A DNA stretch of 64,000 nucleotides from Euonymus europaeus. Its lineage: Eukaryota; Streptophyta; Magnoliopsida; Celastrales; Celastraceae. The stretch lies in assembly GCA_963580455.1 (NCBI GenBank), contig OY756963.1:21099555-21163554 (forward strand). Direction: 5' to 3'. Below, piece after piece: positions 23,401 to 35,518 of the stretch. The translations under genes and the position numbers were made by a program. How positions within the stretch are numbered: the first letter of the stretch is position 1; each line of letters starts with the position of its first letter. A model generated the notes under the pieces. It was given only the letters and a program-made list of their open reading frames with translations, was not told where the DNA came from and made no database searches.

Positions 23401-23693
23401 ACACCAGGAGTCATAAACCCTAGTTAATTGTGTTCTCTTCAGTCTTCGCTGCAGGTCGACTCTGTTTTCTCTCAATATAATCCTAACCATCACCGTCTAA
23501 AGGCTAAAGCTAATTCTTCGCTCCCCAGCTTCAGCTTCAGCTTCTTCACGTGCGGTTGCCTGTTGCCAAATCCTCCCTTGTGATTTCTCTCTTCAGTTTT
23601 GATTTTTCGTTTTCCGTAAATTCTGATATACTGTAAATATTGTTTGTAAGAGTCGCGTATCATCTATGCAATTGTGTTAATGGCAGGTGCTGT

Positions 23694-23816
23694 ATGGAAG
23701 CTGTAGAAAATAGTATGGAAGAGGAGAGTAATAAATCTACGGAAATCAGGCTACACAGAGTTGTTCGAAATTTTGGGAAAGCTCACAATTTTTTTTGCAA
23801 AACTCACAAAATCTAA
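23694..23816 (+). other. Small ORF of unknown status
   Basis: An ATG-started frame encodes 40 residues beginning MEAVENSMEEESNK. It lies directly after a possible acceptor ('aatggcag') and a CT-rich leader-like stretch from 23400. A second possible exon at 24073-24151 (AMARSPSGEAGVPDYWAH) is flanked by AG and GT. I do not recognise the protein. It could be a short gene, a gene relic or a noncoding transcript. Confidence 0.25.
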
Positions 23817-24256
23817 GGCCTTTCTTCATGGCGTACAAGGTCCTTTAAATATCTGTACTGTTTGTTGATACATATCTGTGTGTGTATTTGTACATACCTC
23901 TCTAAGAAAGGAAACACATGCGTCTCACTTTGCCTCGGTGAGAACGAGTGTTCAATGTGTTTGGTTCTTTCAGACTTCTGTTTTCAAGTCTATTAACAAT
24001 GGCTTGACGTATAAGCTTTATAACTCCTTAATTTCGTTGAATTGGTGAGGCAAACTGGTTTTTGTATTTTAGGAAGAGACTTGATTGCAATGGCACGTTC
24101 TCCCTCGGGTGAAGCAGGAGTTCCTGATTATTGGGCTCATCTGTGTCAAATGGTACCAATTTATGGAACAATTATTTTTGGCTTTTTTTTTTTTTTTCTT
24201 CTTTTCTTACATGTTTGGATAAGCAGGATGAAGGGTACTCAACAATTGGATTATGC

Positions 24257-24375
24257 CTCCGTTTGGATCAGAGTATTTTCATAGAGTATAAGCTCTCGTA
24301 AAACGTAAAAATTGAGAGTGTCTGGAGTATGGGTGACAGAGTATACGCTAGAATATAAGCTGATGCAAACGGACC
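24257..24375. mobile_element. MITE with TCCGTTTG ends
   Basis: The left end 'tccgtttggatcagagtat' and the complement of the right end 'tccgtttgcatcagc' form inverted repeats around about 119 bp. Internal blocks ('gagtataagctctcgtaaaa', 'ttgagagtgtctg') recur inverted at 38586-38630. The right end overlaps the left target duplication of the SINE that follows. Confidence 0.8.
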
Positions 24376-24384
24376 CTATATATC

Positions 24385-24599
24385 CTTCGGTTTGGGGTCG
24401 AGAAACCGAAACCCGTCTGCCAGTTCTCTGCCCTGGGAGTCACTGACAAATGTAAGTCGCAGGATGTGCAGCCTTACGGTAGGGACCACCTGCCGCTTCA
24501 GAAGTGGTCGAATGCCTCTACGAGGGTTCGAACTCACAACCTCCACTTCTCCCGTTAAGGATTTTGACAAGGTGAATATCAGTCATATGCCCTGGGGGC
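24385..24599 (-). mobile_element. tRNA-derived SINE with 17-bp target-site duplication
   Basis: The insert is flanked by exact 17-bp copies of 'aacggaccctatatatc' at 24368-24384 and 24600-24616. On - it carries a polymerase III B-box-like sequence, 'gagttcgaaccc' (complement of 24524-24535), in a tRNA-like head near the right edge. It is 215 bp long. The duplicated target is the end of the adjacent MITE, so the SINE is the younger insertion. Confidence 0.88.
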
Positions 24600-24616
24600 A
24601 ACGGACCCTATATATC

Positions 24617-25328
24617 GGTCTGCATTGTTGTTGCCTTGTCTTTCTATAGAGAAGTATGCATGTAAAGCAGTAAAATAAGATATTTCTAAGAGCATAAATT
24701 GGCAATTCATTGTGAAATAAAAATAAAAATTTCTTTTAACCTTTTAAAACTGTTTGTCTGTCAGCCTTATAAAGTATACGAGGATAGAATCCATTGCATA
24801 TCTCAGGTGCTGAAATTGGAAAATTAAACATCTGCCTCTTTGAGCGTTTGCTTTGCTCTTTCCTAATTTGCTCATGCGCTAAGGGATCTTCATTTGATGC
24901 CATGCTAGAACCAAATTACAAAGAGGTTCGACGGCTCATCGGTTAATAGTTACATCAATCACACTAAAAAAATCTCTTAATTTATTATATTATTCATTTT
25001 TAACACATATTTGTCATTTTATCTCTTCAATTATATATTTTTAAACAAAATTTATATTTGATAGTGTTTATTTAATTATTAAACTAATTTAAACAAATTA
25101 TATCAATCAAACGCATGCTGACCTCTTTCCCACCCTCCTCTTCCTATACCCGTTAAACCCTAGCCTTGGCCGAACAGACGCTTGGAACAGTCACAGCCGT
25201 CAACACTTCCTGTGAGTTTTGTTTTATATGCTAATCAAATGCTCTCTCTCCGGTTACTAACATCGTGATACTGAGTTCGTTTATAATATTTGTTTCAGGA
25301 GTCGCGATATTCAGACGCACCGAAAACG
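24617..25328. other. Spacer and EBP1 5' region
   Basis: AT-rich spacer. A 5' leader for EBP1, probably split by an intron, lies in the last 200 bases, where 'cagtgagtttt'-like and 'tttcag' splice signals are visible. No other gene is seen. Confidence 0.4.
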
Positions 25329-28300
25329 ATGTCGTCGGACGATGAAAGAGAGGAGAAGGAGTTGGATCTCACTTCTCCTGAGGTCGTCACCAAATATAAG
25401 AGCGCAGCCGAGATCGTTAACAGTTACATACTTACATTCCCTCTCTATTTCTTTATATTCGCATTGTGTTTGCACAAATGCACCCGATATTTATATTGAT
25501 GGTTGTTGAAGATTGGGTTTTATGTAATTAGTTTTTGTAGTTGCGCTTTTATTTGGAATATAGTTCTGTAATATTCTAGTGGATTGACTGCTGACCTGAG
25601 AAAAATTGCAGAGGCGTTACAGTTGGTAATATCAGAATGCAAGCCAAAAGCAAAGGTTGTGGACCTCTGCGAGAAGGGTGATTCATACATCAGAGAGTAA
25701 GTTTTTAATTCATTTTCGTTTTTGATCTTATTTTAAATGGAGGTTGATTTATTACAAGTTTTTGAAATTTGGAATGATGTGTTGAGAGTCCTGTTTTATT
25801 GCGTTTTAAGGCAATCAGGCAACATGTACAAGAATGTCAAGAAGAAGATTGAAAGGGGCATTGCATTTCCTACTTGCGTCTCTGTAAACAACACTGTTTG
25901 CCATTTCTCACCACTTGCCAGTGATGAGACAGTTCTGGAAGAAGGTGATTTGGTGAAAATGTAAGCCCTGAGCCTTTTCAAGCTTTTGTACTGAATTTCT
26001 TAAATGTTTGTACCCAGTGTTTAGCCAGCTAGTAATTACTAGTGTTTTTTGTTTGCAGAGATATGGGGTGTCACATTGATGGTTTCATTGCTGTAGTTGC
26101 ACATACCCATGTCCTTCATGAAGGGCCAATTACAGGGAAAGCTGCAGATGTTATTGCAGCTGCCAATACAGCTGCTGAAGTTGCATTGAGGCTTGTTAGG
26201 CCAGGGAAGAAGGTATATTTTCGTGCAAATGTTCGTGCCTCTTTGGTCTTACCTCATTTTGGATGGTGGCATGCCACCTGGTAGAGAGTTATGTTAGACT
26301 ATATCTATATATCACCTGTAACAAACTTTAGCGGTGTCTGTAAGATCCAAAAAAACCTCTGTCAGTGAGACATTTTATTTTGATAAGACAGAAGCCTCTG
26401 TGATTTATACGAGTTTGGAAATCTTATTCTAGTTGATGTGATAGCATCTCCGCTAAATGATGATAATTTTTTATAGGCTATGGATTAAGATCCAACTGAA
26501 GTTTGTTTGTCATAGTTACTCTGATAGGGGATGTTTTCGTTTCAGCCAATACAAGAAACCTTAATAACAGTTGTGCAAGATTGGTGTGTAAGCAATACTA
26601 GGAGTTTAAGCTAGTTTTGTATTTGGTGGGATTATGGGAGTTCAGTGGCTGGTCGATTTTTTATTCTTGCTACTGTTCTTTGAAGATGGTCTTCTTCTGT
26701 TGTTTATGTGTTGTAATTAAATATCTACTTGACTTTTCTTTTGGATCTTTTGTGTTTATCAAGGTTTCTCGGTAGATGTAGTTTTGATGTCTCTAAAATA
26801 TTATAATGTTGGATTATTTGATAGAGCTTGAGGGGTGACTTTGCCGAGGTGATTAACTCACTGTTTCCTCTCTGCCCTGTAGACATTGGGCATTCCAGTT
26901 CTGATGTAAGTTTGATACATCCTATGGTATCATACCTATTACCTGGTTAACCCAGTATCATTTACATCATATTAATGATGCTTTTCTGAAGTTTGTCTTT
27001 TTTTGACCCGTTGATGGCAACTTTGCCGAGGTGATCGTTCCCTTGTCGATTTCCTCTTTTCCCTGTTGCCAATATTGTTGGGCATTCCAGTTCCGCTGTA
27101 GGTTGATACATTCCATGCTGTCATACTTATTACCTGGTTAAGCTGATACCATTTGCATCATATTAATGATGCTTTCCAGAAGTTTATGTCAAATTTTTTG
27201 GCTTGTTGATTTATTTTCTTCTTTCCCTTTCTGAAAAATGGTTGTCTGGTTTCCTTGGGTTTTCTAAGTCATTAATGATGATAGTTTAGTGCATTTTTGT
27301 TTCTGAAAATTCCTGCTCTAGGGGATCACTCTCTTTTCTTATATTGTAATGGTTGTTAGAGCATTTGTAGATACCCGCTAGATTCCTAGGTGTCCTCTTT
27401 CTATATTAGATAAATCATTTCACTCAGTTGATACTGTATTGTCTTTTCATGAAGTGATCTCTACGTGATGTGAACTGCCTTGGGCTATGGATTACTCCAA
27501 TGAAGCCGCTTTTAGTCATAGTTACACTGATAGAACATCATTTAAAGGGTTTAGTCCTGTCTGTTTCTTCTCTTTCTTTTAAAGTTACTAGGGCAGTGGA
27601 TTCAGTCTCCACTGTTTCTGTAACAAAGGAAGTTTGGAAGAGTAGGCGTACCGCTTACATACCAAAAAAGAAAAGTTCTGTATTATACATTTGAGGGGCA
27701 GTAGATTCTCATACGAAATTATTCATGTCTTAGTGACACAAGTTATATGATATTTATTGTACGGGGATGTTAACTCGCTAATCTTCATTTCACTCATTTG
27801 ATGATGTATTGTCTTTGCTTGACGCGATCTCTACATGATGTGAACTGCCTTGGGCTATGGATTACTCTAATGAAGCCGCTTTTAGTCATAGTTACACTGA
27901 TAGAGCATCATTTAAAAGGTTTTGTTCCTGTTCTTTTCTTCCTTTTGAAGTTACAAGGGCAATGGATTCAGTCTCCCCTGTTGCTGTAACAAAGGAAGTT
28001 TGGTAGTCGGGCTTCTCCTATATAATTGTTCTGTATTATACATTTGAGGGGCAGCAGATTCTTAATACCAAGTTATTCATGTCTTAGAGACACAGGTTAT
28101 ATTATATTTATTGTACTTGGATGTTTTCTCCCTAATCTTTAATGAACTATGATTCATGATGGTGGAAATTGGTTCTTGGGCTGAAGGAAAAGGCAACTTT
28201 GTCGAGGTGATCAATTCCTTATTGGTTTCCTCTTTTCCTGTTGCCGATATTGTAATTGGCTAGTTTTGGGTGGTAGGTACCAATCTATATATAATTGTTG

Positions 28301-29839
28301 AAAGCTCATTCAATTCGGCTGAAATGTTTTTTATCATTAAGTTGGCCATGAATTCAAATTTTTTCCATCCATACCATTTTACAGTTATCTTGTTGTTCAC
28401 ATAGATTTATGTCTGGACAAATACCAGACTGTCTTGACAACAATACATGTAATTGTGATGCTTATATGAAAAATTAGATTGTGTTATAGTGGATATAGGG
28501 ACTATGATTGGTTTTCACCAAAGAGTATGATCTTTTGATGCGTGTTATAACCAGAATAGAAATAGTAATGCTTCATTTTGCTTATCCTTCTCTTTGTATT
28601 GTATGTTGAACCATTGTTGCAGTTGATAATGTCTTCAGTGTTATTAATTAATCTTGCTTCAAGATTTTCGGCTGTCCCCTTCACTTGTTTTACTGAATCT
28701 CTCCTCTTCTTGCAGAACAAAGATGTAACAGATGCAATTCAGAAGGTTGCTGCTGCTTACGACTGCAAAATTGTTGAAGGTGTTCTTAGCCACCAGTTGA
28801 AGCAGTTTGTGATAGATGGGAACAAGGTCGTACTTAGTGTTTCTAGTCCAGATACCAGGGTTGATGATGCAGAATTTGAGGAGAATGAAGTGTATGCTGT
28901 AGATATAGTTACAAGCACAGGTGAAGGAAAGGTAATCATGGAGTGAACATTAGCATTGTATGAATCTCTTGTTCTTCATCTTTGTCTTACATTCTTTAAA
29001 CTTGATGCTTTGTTTTTTGCTTTTTCCTCTTGCAGCCCAAGCTGTTGGATGAGAAGCAGACTACTATTTACAAGAGGGCAGTTGACAAGAACTATTACTT
29101 GAAGATGAAAGCTTCCAGATTTATTTTTAGTGAAATTAGTCAGAAATTTCCAATCATGCCATTTTCTGCTAAGTTTGTTTATGGTTCAGTGTTTTGGTAT
29201 TTTCCCCTTGCACATATTGCTCACCATCTGGATCTTTTCTAAAATAGGGCTTTGGAAGAGAAAAGGGCTCGTTTGGGATTAGTGGAATGCGTGAATCATG
29301 AACTCTTGCAGCCATATCCTGTTCTTCATGAGAAGCCTGGTGATAATTTGCTGGCACCTTTTATTCATTTGGTTTTGCCATGATGGTATTGAGCCTGGCT
29401 TATGTTTGGTCGTTTTTGGGTTGATAATTTTGCAGTTGATCTAGTTGCGCACATCAAATTCACAGTTTTGCTAATGCCAAACGGATCAGATAGGATCACG
29501 TCCCATTCTCTGCAAGCGGTGCAGCCCACAAAGACCATAGATGATCCTGAAATTAAGGCCTGGTTGGCCTTAGGCACAAAGACGAAGAAGAAAGGAGGCG
29601 GAAAAAAGAAGAGAAGTGAGATGGAGAGGAAAATCATACAAAATGAATTATTGGCTGATTGATATAACATATACAGCAATGTCTCTTTTACCATATGTTC
29701 TGATTCGAGTTTTTGTAGTCTTGTATTTTTTTAGATTTTGCTATTTTCTTCTGTTGCAGGTAAGAAGGGCGACAAGCTGGGGAGTCTGGCAGAAGCTGAG
29801 TCTATGGATGCAGCAACAAATGGTGCATCACAAGAATGA
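25329..29839 (+). CDS. EBP1: ErbB3-binding protein 1 homologue (proliferation-associated 2G4)
   Basis: Nine exons: 25329-25422, 25612-25696, 25811-25960, 26059-26212, 28716-28931, 29036-29172, 29248-29339, 29436-29615 and 29760-29839. They give 395 residues, matching the family's length. The protein has the peptidase-M24 (methionine aminopeptidase) fold (HFSPLASDE, DMGCHIDGFIAVVAHTHV, NEVYAVDIVTSTGEGK) without catalysis, as known for the family. A Lys-rich RNA-binding tail (KTKKKGGGKKKR) follows. In plants EBP1 promotes cell growth and ribosome biogenesis in a dose-dependent way. Exon 1 ends AAEIVN and phase carries through every junction. Intron 4 is 2.5 kb and contains tandem duplications; a short T-rich intron separates the last two exons. 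Confidence 0.95.
26839..27190. repeat. About 182-bp tandem duplication in EBP1 intron 4
   Basis: 'ctttgccgaggtgat' begins similar blocks at 26839 and 27021. Both continue through 'gggcattccagtt' and 'catattaatgatgctttt' or close variants. A third partial block occurs at 28197 ('ctttgtcgaggtgatca'). Confidence 0.8.
27417..28140. repeat. About 370-bp tandem duplication in EBP1 intron 4
   Basis: Copies 27417-27786 and 27787-28140 share long runs such as 'tgaactgccttgggctatgg' and 'tcatagttacactgatag' at an offset near 370 bp. Divergence is several percent, with small indels. Confidence 0.88.
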
Positions 29840-30371
29840 GCCTGTTTTAAATTTGTCACCATCTTTTATTAAATTTTGTTACTTTTTTCTTCTTGTAACC
29901 ATTTACTGACAATTGAGGATAACAAAACGTGGTATATGATTTGTACAAGTGCTTTGAGGTTTCTGTCCTGTGTTGCAATATGTTCTTATGAGCATGAAAA
30001 TGTTAATAAACTCCTTTTGTAATTGGTCAATTAGTTGTTTCATACCAGAGGGGAGGGGGTGGTTGTGTGTAGCCTGTTGTATTTTTTTTGACCCATCAAA
30101 TGAAAACCTAAGGATGGAATTACAAATTTTGAAGTTTTACGCATTGTTTGGGATAGATTTAAATGTTAAGACAACAAAAAAAAGAGGTACCAAATGAACA
30201 AGTAGGACCTATACACCTGTCATGGGTCACGTTATTGGGGCCCACCTCGCATGCCATGGCAGTCTCTTTCGGTTGTGACAGGTTGACAGCAAAAAGATTG
30301 AACATACCGGCGCAAGCCAAGCTCCTCTACTTTCCGATCGCTCTCTCTATCAGATTTTGCAGTGACTAGCG

Positions 30372-32765
30372 ATGGCGAGTAGCGAAGCTGTGCAGAACGA
30401 AAACAACGATCGTAGAGAAGACGATGAGAACGCACCAGCAGAAGACGAGGACACCGGAGCTCAGGTGGCTCCCATTGTCAAGCTCGAAGAAGTGGCCATC
30501 ACCACTGGAGAAGAAGACGAAGATCCGATTCTAGATCTGTACGGAATCAATAAATCTCACTCAACTTTACTTTAGTCTGGGGATTTGTGTTCTGTTTTCC
30601 GGATTTTTATCAATTTTTGTCTATACGTGGATTGATTTTTACAGGAAAGCGAAGTTGTATCGATTTGACAAAGAAGGTAATCAGTGGAAGGAGAGAGGCG
30701 CCGGAAATGTTAAGCTGTTGAAGCACAAAAAGACTGCCAAGGTTCGCCTTGTAATGCGCCAATCGAAGACTCTAAAGATCTGCGCGAACCATTTAGGTCA
30801 TCCTTCTCTCTCCTTTACTTATTTTCAAGTATGGATTGGTGGATCTTCTTCCATTACTAGTATTTGCCACAGTTTTGATAACTGAGAGAATATGCCATGA
30901 ATCATGTTGAACTTTTAGTATGGATTAGTGGATCTTCTCCCATTACTAGTATTTGCCACAGTTTTGATAACTGAGAGAATATGCCATGAATCATGTTGAA
31001 CTTCTTACTGCTAGAAAGCGAAGTTTAATTACTGTTTTGTCGATCTAGATAAGTTATCCAGGGTTCTCTCAATTTACCCTATCCAATGTTAATGCGTTTC
31101 GTTCCTTATTTCTTTTTCTCCATTTGCATGTTTGTGTTCTATCACGAAGTAAGCATTATTTAACTCGAGGAAACGGAGGTTTTAGAAACTCAATCCAAGG
31201 TTTCGGTGACTGAACGAAGTACCTCTGAATTGTTGTCTCTAATTTTCTCATGGATTGATTTTTTCCCTAGACTGCATGAGTCTTTAACTAACATTTTCTA
31301 ACTTCAAAAATTTAAATTTTTGCAGTTTTTCCAACAATGACCGTGCAAGCACATTCTGGGAGTGAAAAATCGTGTGTCTGGCATGCACCTGATTTTGCAG
31401 ATGGGGAATTGAAGGAGGAGCTATTCTGCATTAGATTTGCTTCTATTGAGAGTGAGTATCTTGTTTTTAATTTTTACTTCTTATTTCGCTAGGCCTTGTC
31501 TTACTTTGTACTGCTTGATTTTGTGTAGTCTATTATCTTTGCATGCTTGATGTTGCATTGAGTTCAGTTCCTTTCTTTGTTCACCACCTTCAAAAAATAG
31601 AATGTAAAATGTGTCTCTGAGGACTGGGGGAATATAGCTTTTTTATGTTGTCAATCTATGGCTTGGTATTTGATTGATCTGCCTAAAAAAAAGTTCTGTC
31701 CTTTCTAAGAAACTTGAAATTGATGATCTTTTGCATTGTTGAATGTGCCGTATGGAAAGAATTGCACATAAGAGGAGATTCATGAACAAATTTGCCCCTC
31801 TAATTTCGTTATTGGTAACTATTAATTGTGAATTGAAGTTGATTGCAATGAGTGACAGAACGTTGATCCCCATGGCATATAGAGATCTATGTTTTCCACC
31901 ATTTGATGACTCCCAATGTGCATTTGGTTGAATTATTGATGATTATACTTTGAGTAATCTATAATTACTGTGTCAGTCTTGTGAGTATTGGCTTTGAGAA
32001 AATCCTGGTTCTGTCTTTTGTGTGTCTGTGCGCTTGAATCTCCTAGCATTCCAAATTGGGGTTTCGCAGCTGGAGTATGCATCCAAAATTCCAAGCTGCT
32101 GCATGTAATGCACAAGTTGAATAAGGGCAGCAAAATTGAATTCTGGTTCACTGTTGTGGAATGAATGTAACAATTTATTGGTAAAAAAGACAATTATGCT
32201 TGGATCTTCTAGAATGTAACATGAGTGGGTTCAGCTCTTTGTAAAATGAGCACCGCAAATAGTTTCTTGTATTTTGCTGGTGTCCTTCAGATTTTTTTCT
32301 TCAGCGTTAGAGTTGATATTGATTAAAAGACTAGGCTCCAAAAAACAGCTAAAGTGCTAAACTTGAAATTCGCAGTTGTTAGCATATGAAAAGTTATGTT
32401 CTAATACAGAGCAGCAGTAGAGAGGGTGTACAGATCTCTGATACTTCCTTTCGTGTTCCATGCTAGGTGTAAAGATCAGGAAACAGTTGTTACAATTATG
32501 GTCTTCACATCTCACTCTTTTTTCTTTCTTTTTTTAAAATTCAGATTGCAAAACCTTCATGGAGATGGTTCAAGAGGTTGCTGAAAGCCAATTAAAGAAA
32601 GAGGAAAATGAAGACACTACAGCTGCTGCTGGACTTCTTGAGAAGCTGATCATTGAAGATAGTGAAATCAAAGGGAAAGAAGAGGAAAAGGTGCCTGCTG
32701 AAGCAAAAAAAGATGAAGATGTTGAAGATGAGAAAGCAACGACTGAAACAGATAAAAAGGATTGA
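30372..32765 (+). CDS. RANBP1: Ran-binding protein 1 homologue
   Basis: Four exons (30372-30538, 30645-30796, 31326-31451 and 32545-32765) encode 221 residues. An acidic N-terminus precedes a complete RanBD1 domain: [38 protein letters not shown], then [21 protein letters not shown] Glu/Lys-rich tail ends in TDKKD. RanBP1 binds Ran-GTP in the cytosol and stimulates RanGAP, so it acts in nuclear transport and mitosis. All four phases join. The start ATG (MASSEAVQ) follows a CT-rich leader. Intron 2 contains an 89-bp tandem duplication. Confidence 0.95.
30828..31005. repeat. 89-bp tandem duplication in RanBP1 intron 2
   Basis: Copies 30828-30916 and 30917-31005 are nearly identical (both contain 'actagtatttgccacagttt'), so the duplication is recent. 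Confidence 0.93.
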
Positions 32766-35195
32766 ATTGCTTCACCATCTGGCATAACGATGTCGGTGAA
32801 TAGGGTTGTACTTTGGCTGATTTGGTTGGTGCATTTTATTTCTTGACGGGTTTTGAGGCTTGCTAGTATTTGCATTGCAGACTCTGTGTTTTTACATGTG
32901 AATTGAAACGGCTTGCATGGTGTCATCCCATGGTTTTAAGTTGGCATATATTTATGGTTCATGGACATCTTTGCTTTCCTAAATTTCCAGGTTTGTCCGG
33001 GTGGAGGCTTCAGGCTTGGTGGCTTGGTTGCAAACTGACAGTGAGCTCCTAATAGTTTCGAGTATTCTGAAAGGGGTTCCTTGTTTCCTTTATTGCGGTA
33101 CTATATGATCACTTACTCTCTAAGATTGTGGACATTTCATCTAGAAGTTGTTTAAACGTTGGGCTGGACCAGGTCTAGGCTGGGCTTGACTCTTAAGAAA
33201 GCATCTATCTCTAAATATTTTGCTAGGCTGGATCAGGCTCAATATTCATCAGGCCTACTTCTGTCTAAAGCAAAGCTTCGGTATAATTGCATTTTAAAAT
33301 ATCCTCAAGCAATAAGTTACTGCGATGAGCTCAAATTTAAATCCCCAAAAGATTACAAGTGAGCCTGCAGATGAGCGGGAATCACTATGCATATAAGGAT
33401 CGTCCATTTTAATAAGGAGTAAGTTTAAATTTTTCATTCCCAATTCCCTTAACTCAAAAAAAAATCCCCAAAAGATCGTATACATTTCGTTTTGTGGAAA
33501 AATTTATCTGGGTTGGATCGCGTTTGGGCTGGGCTTTAGGAAATATCTGTCTTAATATATTGGGCACGGCTGGATTGGGCCTGACGGCTCAGCCTATAAG
33601 GCCTACTTCTGTCTAAGCCGAGCTTCTATTTTTTTATACAGTGGCCCAACTTCTACTTAAAAGTCTTCTTAAACCATAACTGATCAGGGGCTCATATTTA
33701 ATATCCTACAACCAAGTAGTACCCGGGAATACTTCCTTCATTCCTTGTTCAGGCGTTCAAGCCCTACCAAGGCTACAAGCCATGGTCTAATGTCATTTTA
33801 TTGAACCGTGACTCTTTAGGGATAAAATGATACATGATAATGGAATCCTGGGCGGGCTCTGCTGTAGATTTCCTACGGCAGCCCGCTGTAGATGACTTTT
33901 TGGATTTTAAAATATATATATATATATTTTAAGTATATTTGTATTTTGATTAATATTACGAATTGAATGATTTTTTTTTCCGAAACAAAAATTAAATGCG
34001 TACATAAGAATGTATGAAATTTATTTTGGTTTATATCCAACGGTTTAGAATTATCACACATTGTTCTTGTTGAATCGATTCTTAAAAAAAAAATTAGAAC
34101 ATAAAATGTCATCTTTGAAGAAGGAAGAGATTATTTATAATATATGGGTGGACTTAGGAAGGTCACCTCTTTTGTTAATTATAATAGGGTCCTTTGTAAT
34201 TGAACTGATGGGTTTGACATGCGATGAGAAAGAATTTGTGTGAAAGGACACTTGTTTTTTAGAAAGTAAGTAAAAAAAGAGATTTAAGCTGAAAGCATAA
34301 AGTTGAATAAAATAGTGAGTTACCTGAGGCTTGACAACGTGTGTTAGATAGATTGTCAGAGTAATGCATAAATACTTTTCAATATCGGCAAACTCCTAGT
34401 GTGGCAGTTGCTAGCTAGCTCTAAACACAGAGAGATGAGGAGCTCCAACTTGCATCCAAGTTCTTTTATTTGGTGAGCTTCAACTTAGGCGAGCTCTCAT
34501 GTTGAATCTTCGTGTCTTGGGCTTTAGGTTATTTGGGTCTTGAGTCTGGTTCTTGAGTTTTAAATTTGTTGGACATGAGCTGAACTAAGTTCTAACTTGA
34601 TCAAGTGTTGACTGAGCTTTATGTTTATTTGAAAAGTGGGTCATGGCCGATTTTGGCCACTACAGATTTTATTTTGCTTTCAAGTGATATTATCAAATTT
34701 CGGAGTTTATAAGTCACTCTGCTTTTGGTTCATGCTTGATATATGAGACAAATCTTGTTGAATAATTCATATATACATATATAACCTTCGAAGCCTGCAA
34801 TTTATCTCAAGCAATTATGAACATCAATGATAATGTGATTTGAGATTTTTGTCAAACTCGTGTAGTGCAATAGCGTTCCCAATAATGGTTGTCCATTTGA
34901 CCCATGTTCGAAGCGTACTGGTACTGATGATGATGTCTTGGCAATGGGATGGAGAGTTGAATAGGTGGAGATGACCCATATCCCAATTTGAGTGATAGCA
35001 ATTACATTGCTATTTTTCAACCTCTGGTTACAAAACCTTTTTTAAGTGATTGTTTGCATCAGATGCTCTAATAAAGCATGTAAATGAATGTCGAACCAAA
35101 AAGTTTATAGAACTGCAAAATGACATTAAATTGTAGAACAGCAGCAAAAGGAGGTTCATCTCTCAACATTGTGATAGCCAAAATTTCTAGAAAAT
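32766..35195. other. RanBP1 3' region and repeat-rich spacer
   Basis: No gene seen. Two diverged related blocks (about 33160-33290 and 33510-33660) share 'aggcctacttctgtctaa' and GGGCTGG-type words. 33895-34090 is AT-rich with 'cgaaacaaaaatta' and 'caacggtttagaatt', words also present in the foldback MITE at 8944. Confidence 0.45.
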
Positions 35196-35198
35196 TCA

Positions 35199-35383
35199 TG
35201 TTTTTTTGGGATAAATCGGAGAGATTTTACTAATATCGAGCCAAAGTACAGAAAAGCCAAAGCAAGAGCAACCCAGTTGTGCAAACCTACACCCAACCTT
35301 GAGACGAAAACCGAAGACCCAGACCCACTAAACAAAGCAAAAACCATCAAACTGAAGCCTAAGCTAAAACAAGATCCAAGGCA
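35199..35383 (-). mobile_element. Probable LINE 3' tail in the PDC upstream region
   Basis: On - the segment ends in a sequence like 'gatattagtaaaatctctcc' followed by an A-run (T-run at 35199-35206 on +). This resembles the 3' ends of plant L1 elements. The overlapping open frame (GLHNWVALALAFLYFGSILV) fits the untranslated tail of such elements better than a host gene. No target duplication was found. Confidence 0.45.
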
Positions 35384-35468
35384 GAGCTTTCCTGAACCTT
35401 CTTTTTTCCCTCCACTCTTCACTCTCGCCGCTATACCAGACGAGCTTTCCTGAACCTTCTTTTTTCTT
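35384..35468. repeat. 58-bp-offset direct repeat in the PDC leader
   Basis: 'gagctttcctgaaccttctt' occurs at 35384 and again at 35442, within 135 bases of the start codon. It probably lies in the promoter or 5' leader. Confidence 0.85.
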
Positions 35469-35518
35469 CCAGAAATTGACACTCTCTTCCTTCTCCTTCT
35501 ATTTCTAAACTTGTTCTC

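Noticed and set aside
24385..24599. Possible tRNA gene on - because of a B-box-like 'gagttcgaaccc'
   Set aside because: No cloverleaf could be drawn, and exact 17-bp duplications show that it is a SINE.
35156..35482. 108-codon frame on - before PDC
   Set aside because: It overlaps the PDC leader and resembles a LINE 3' tail more than a host protein.
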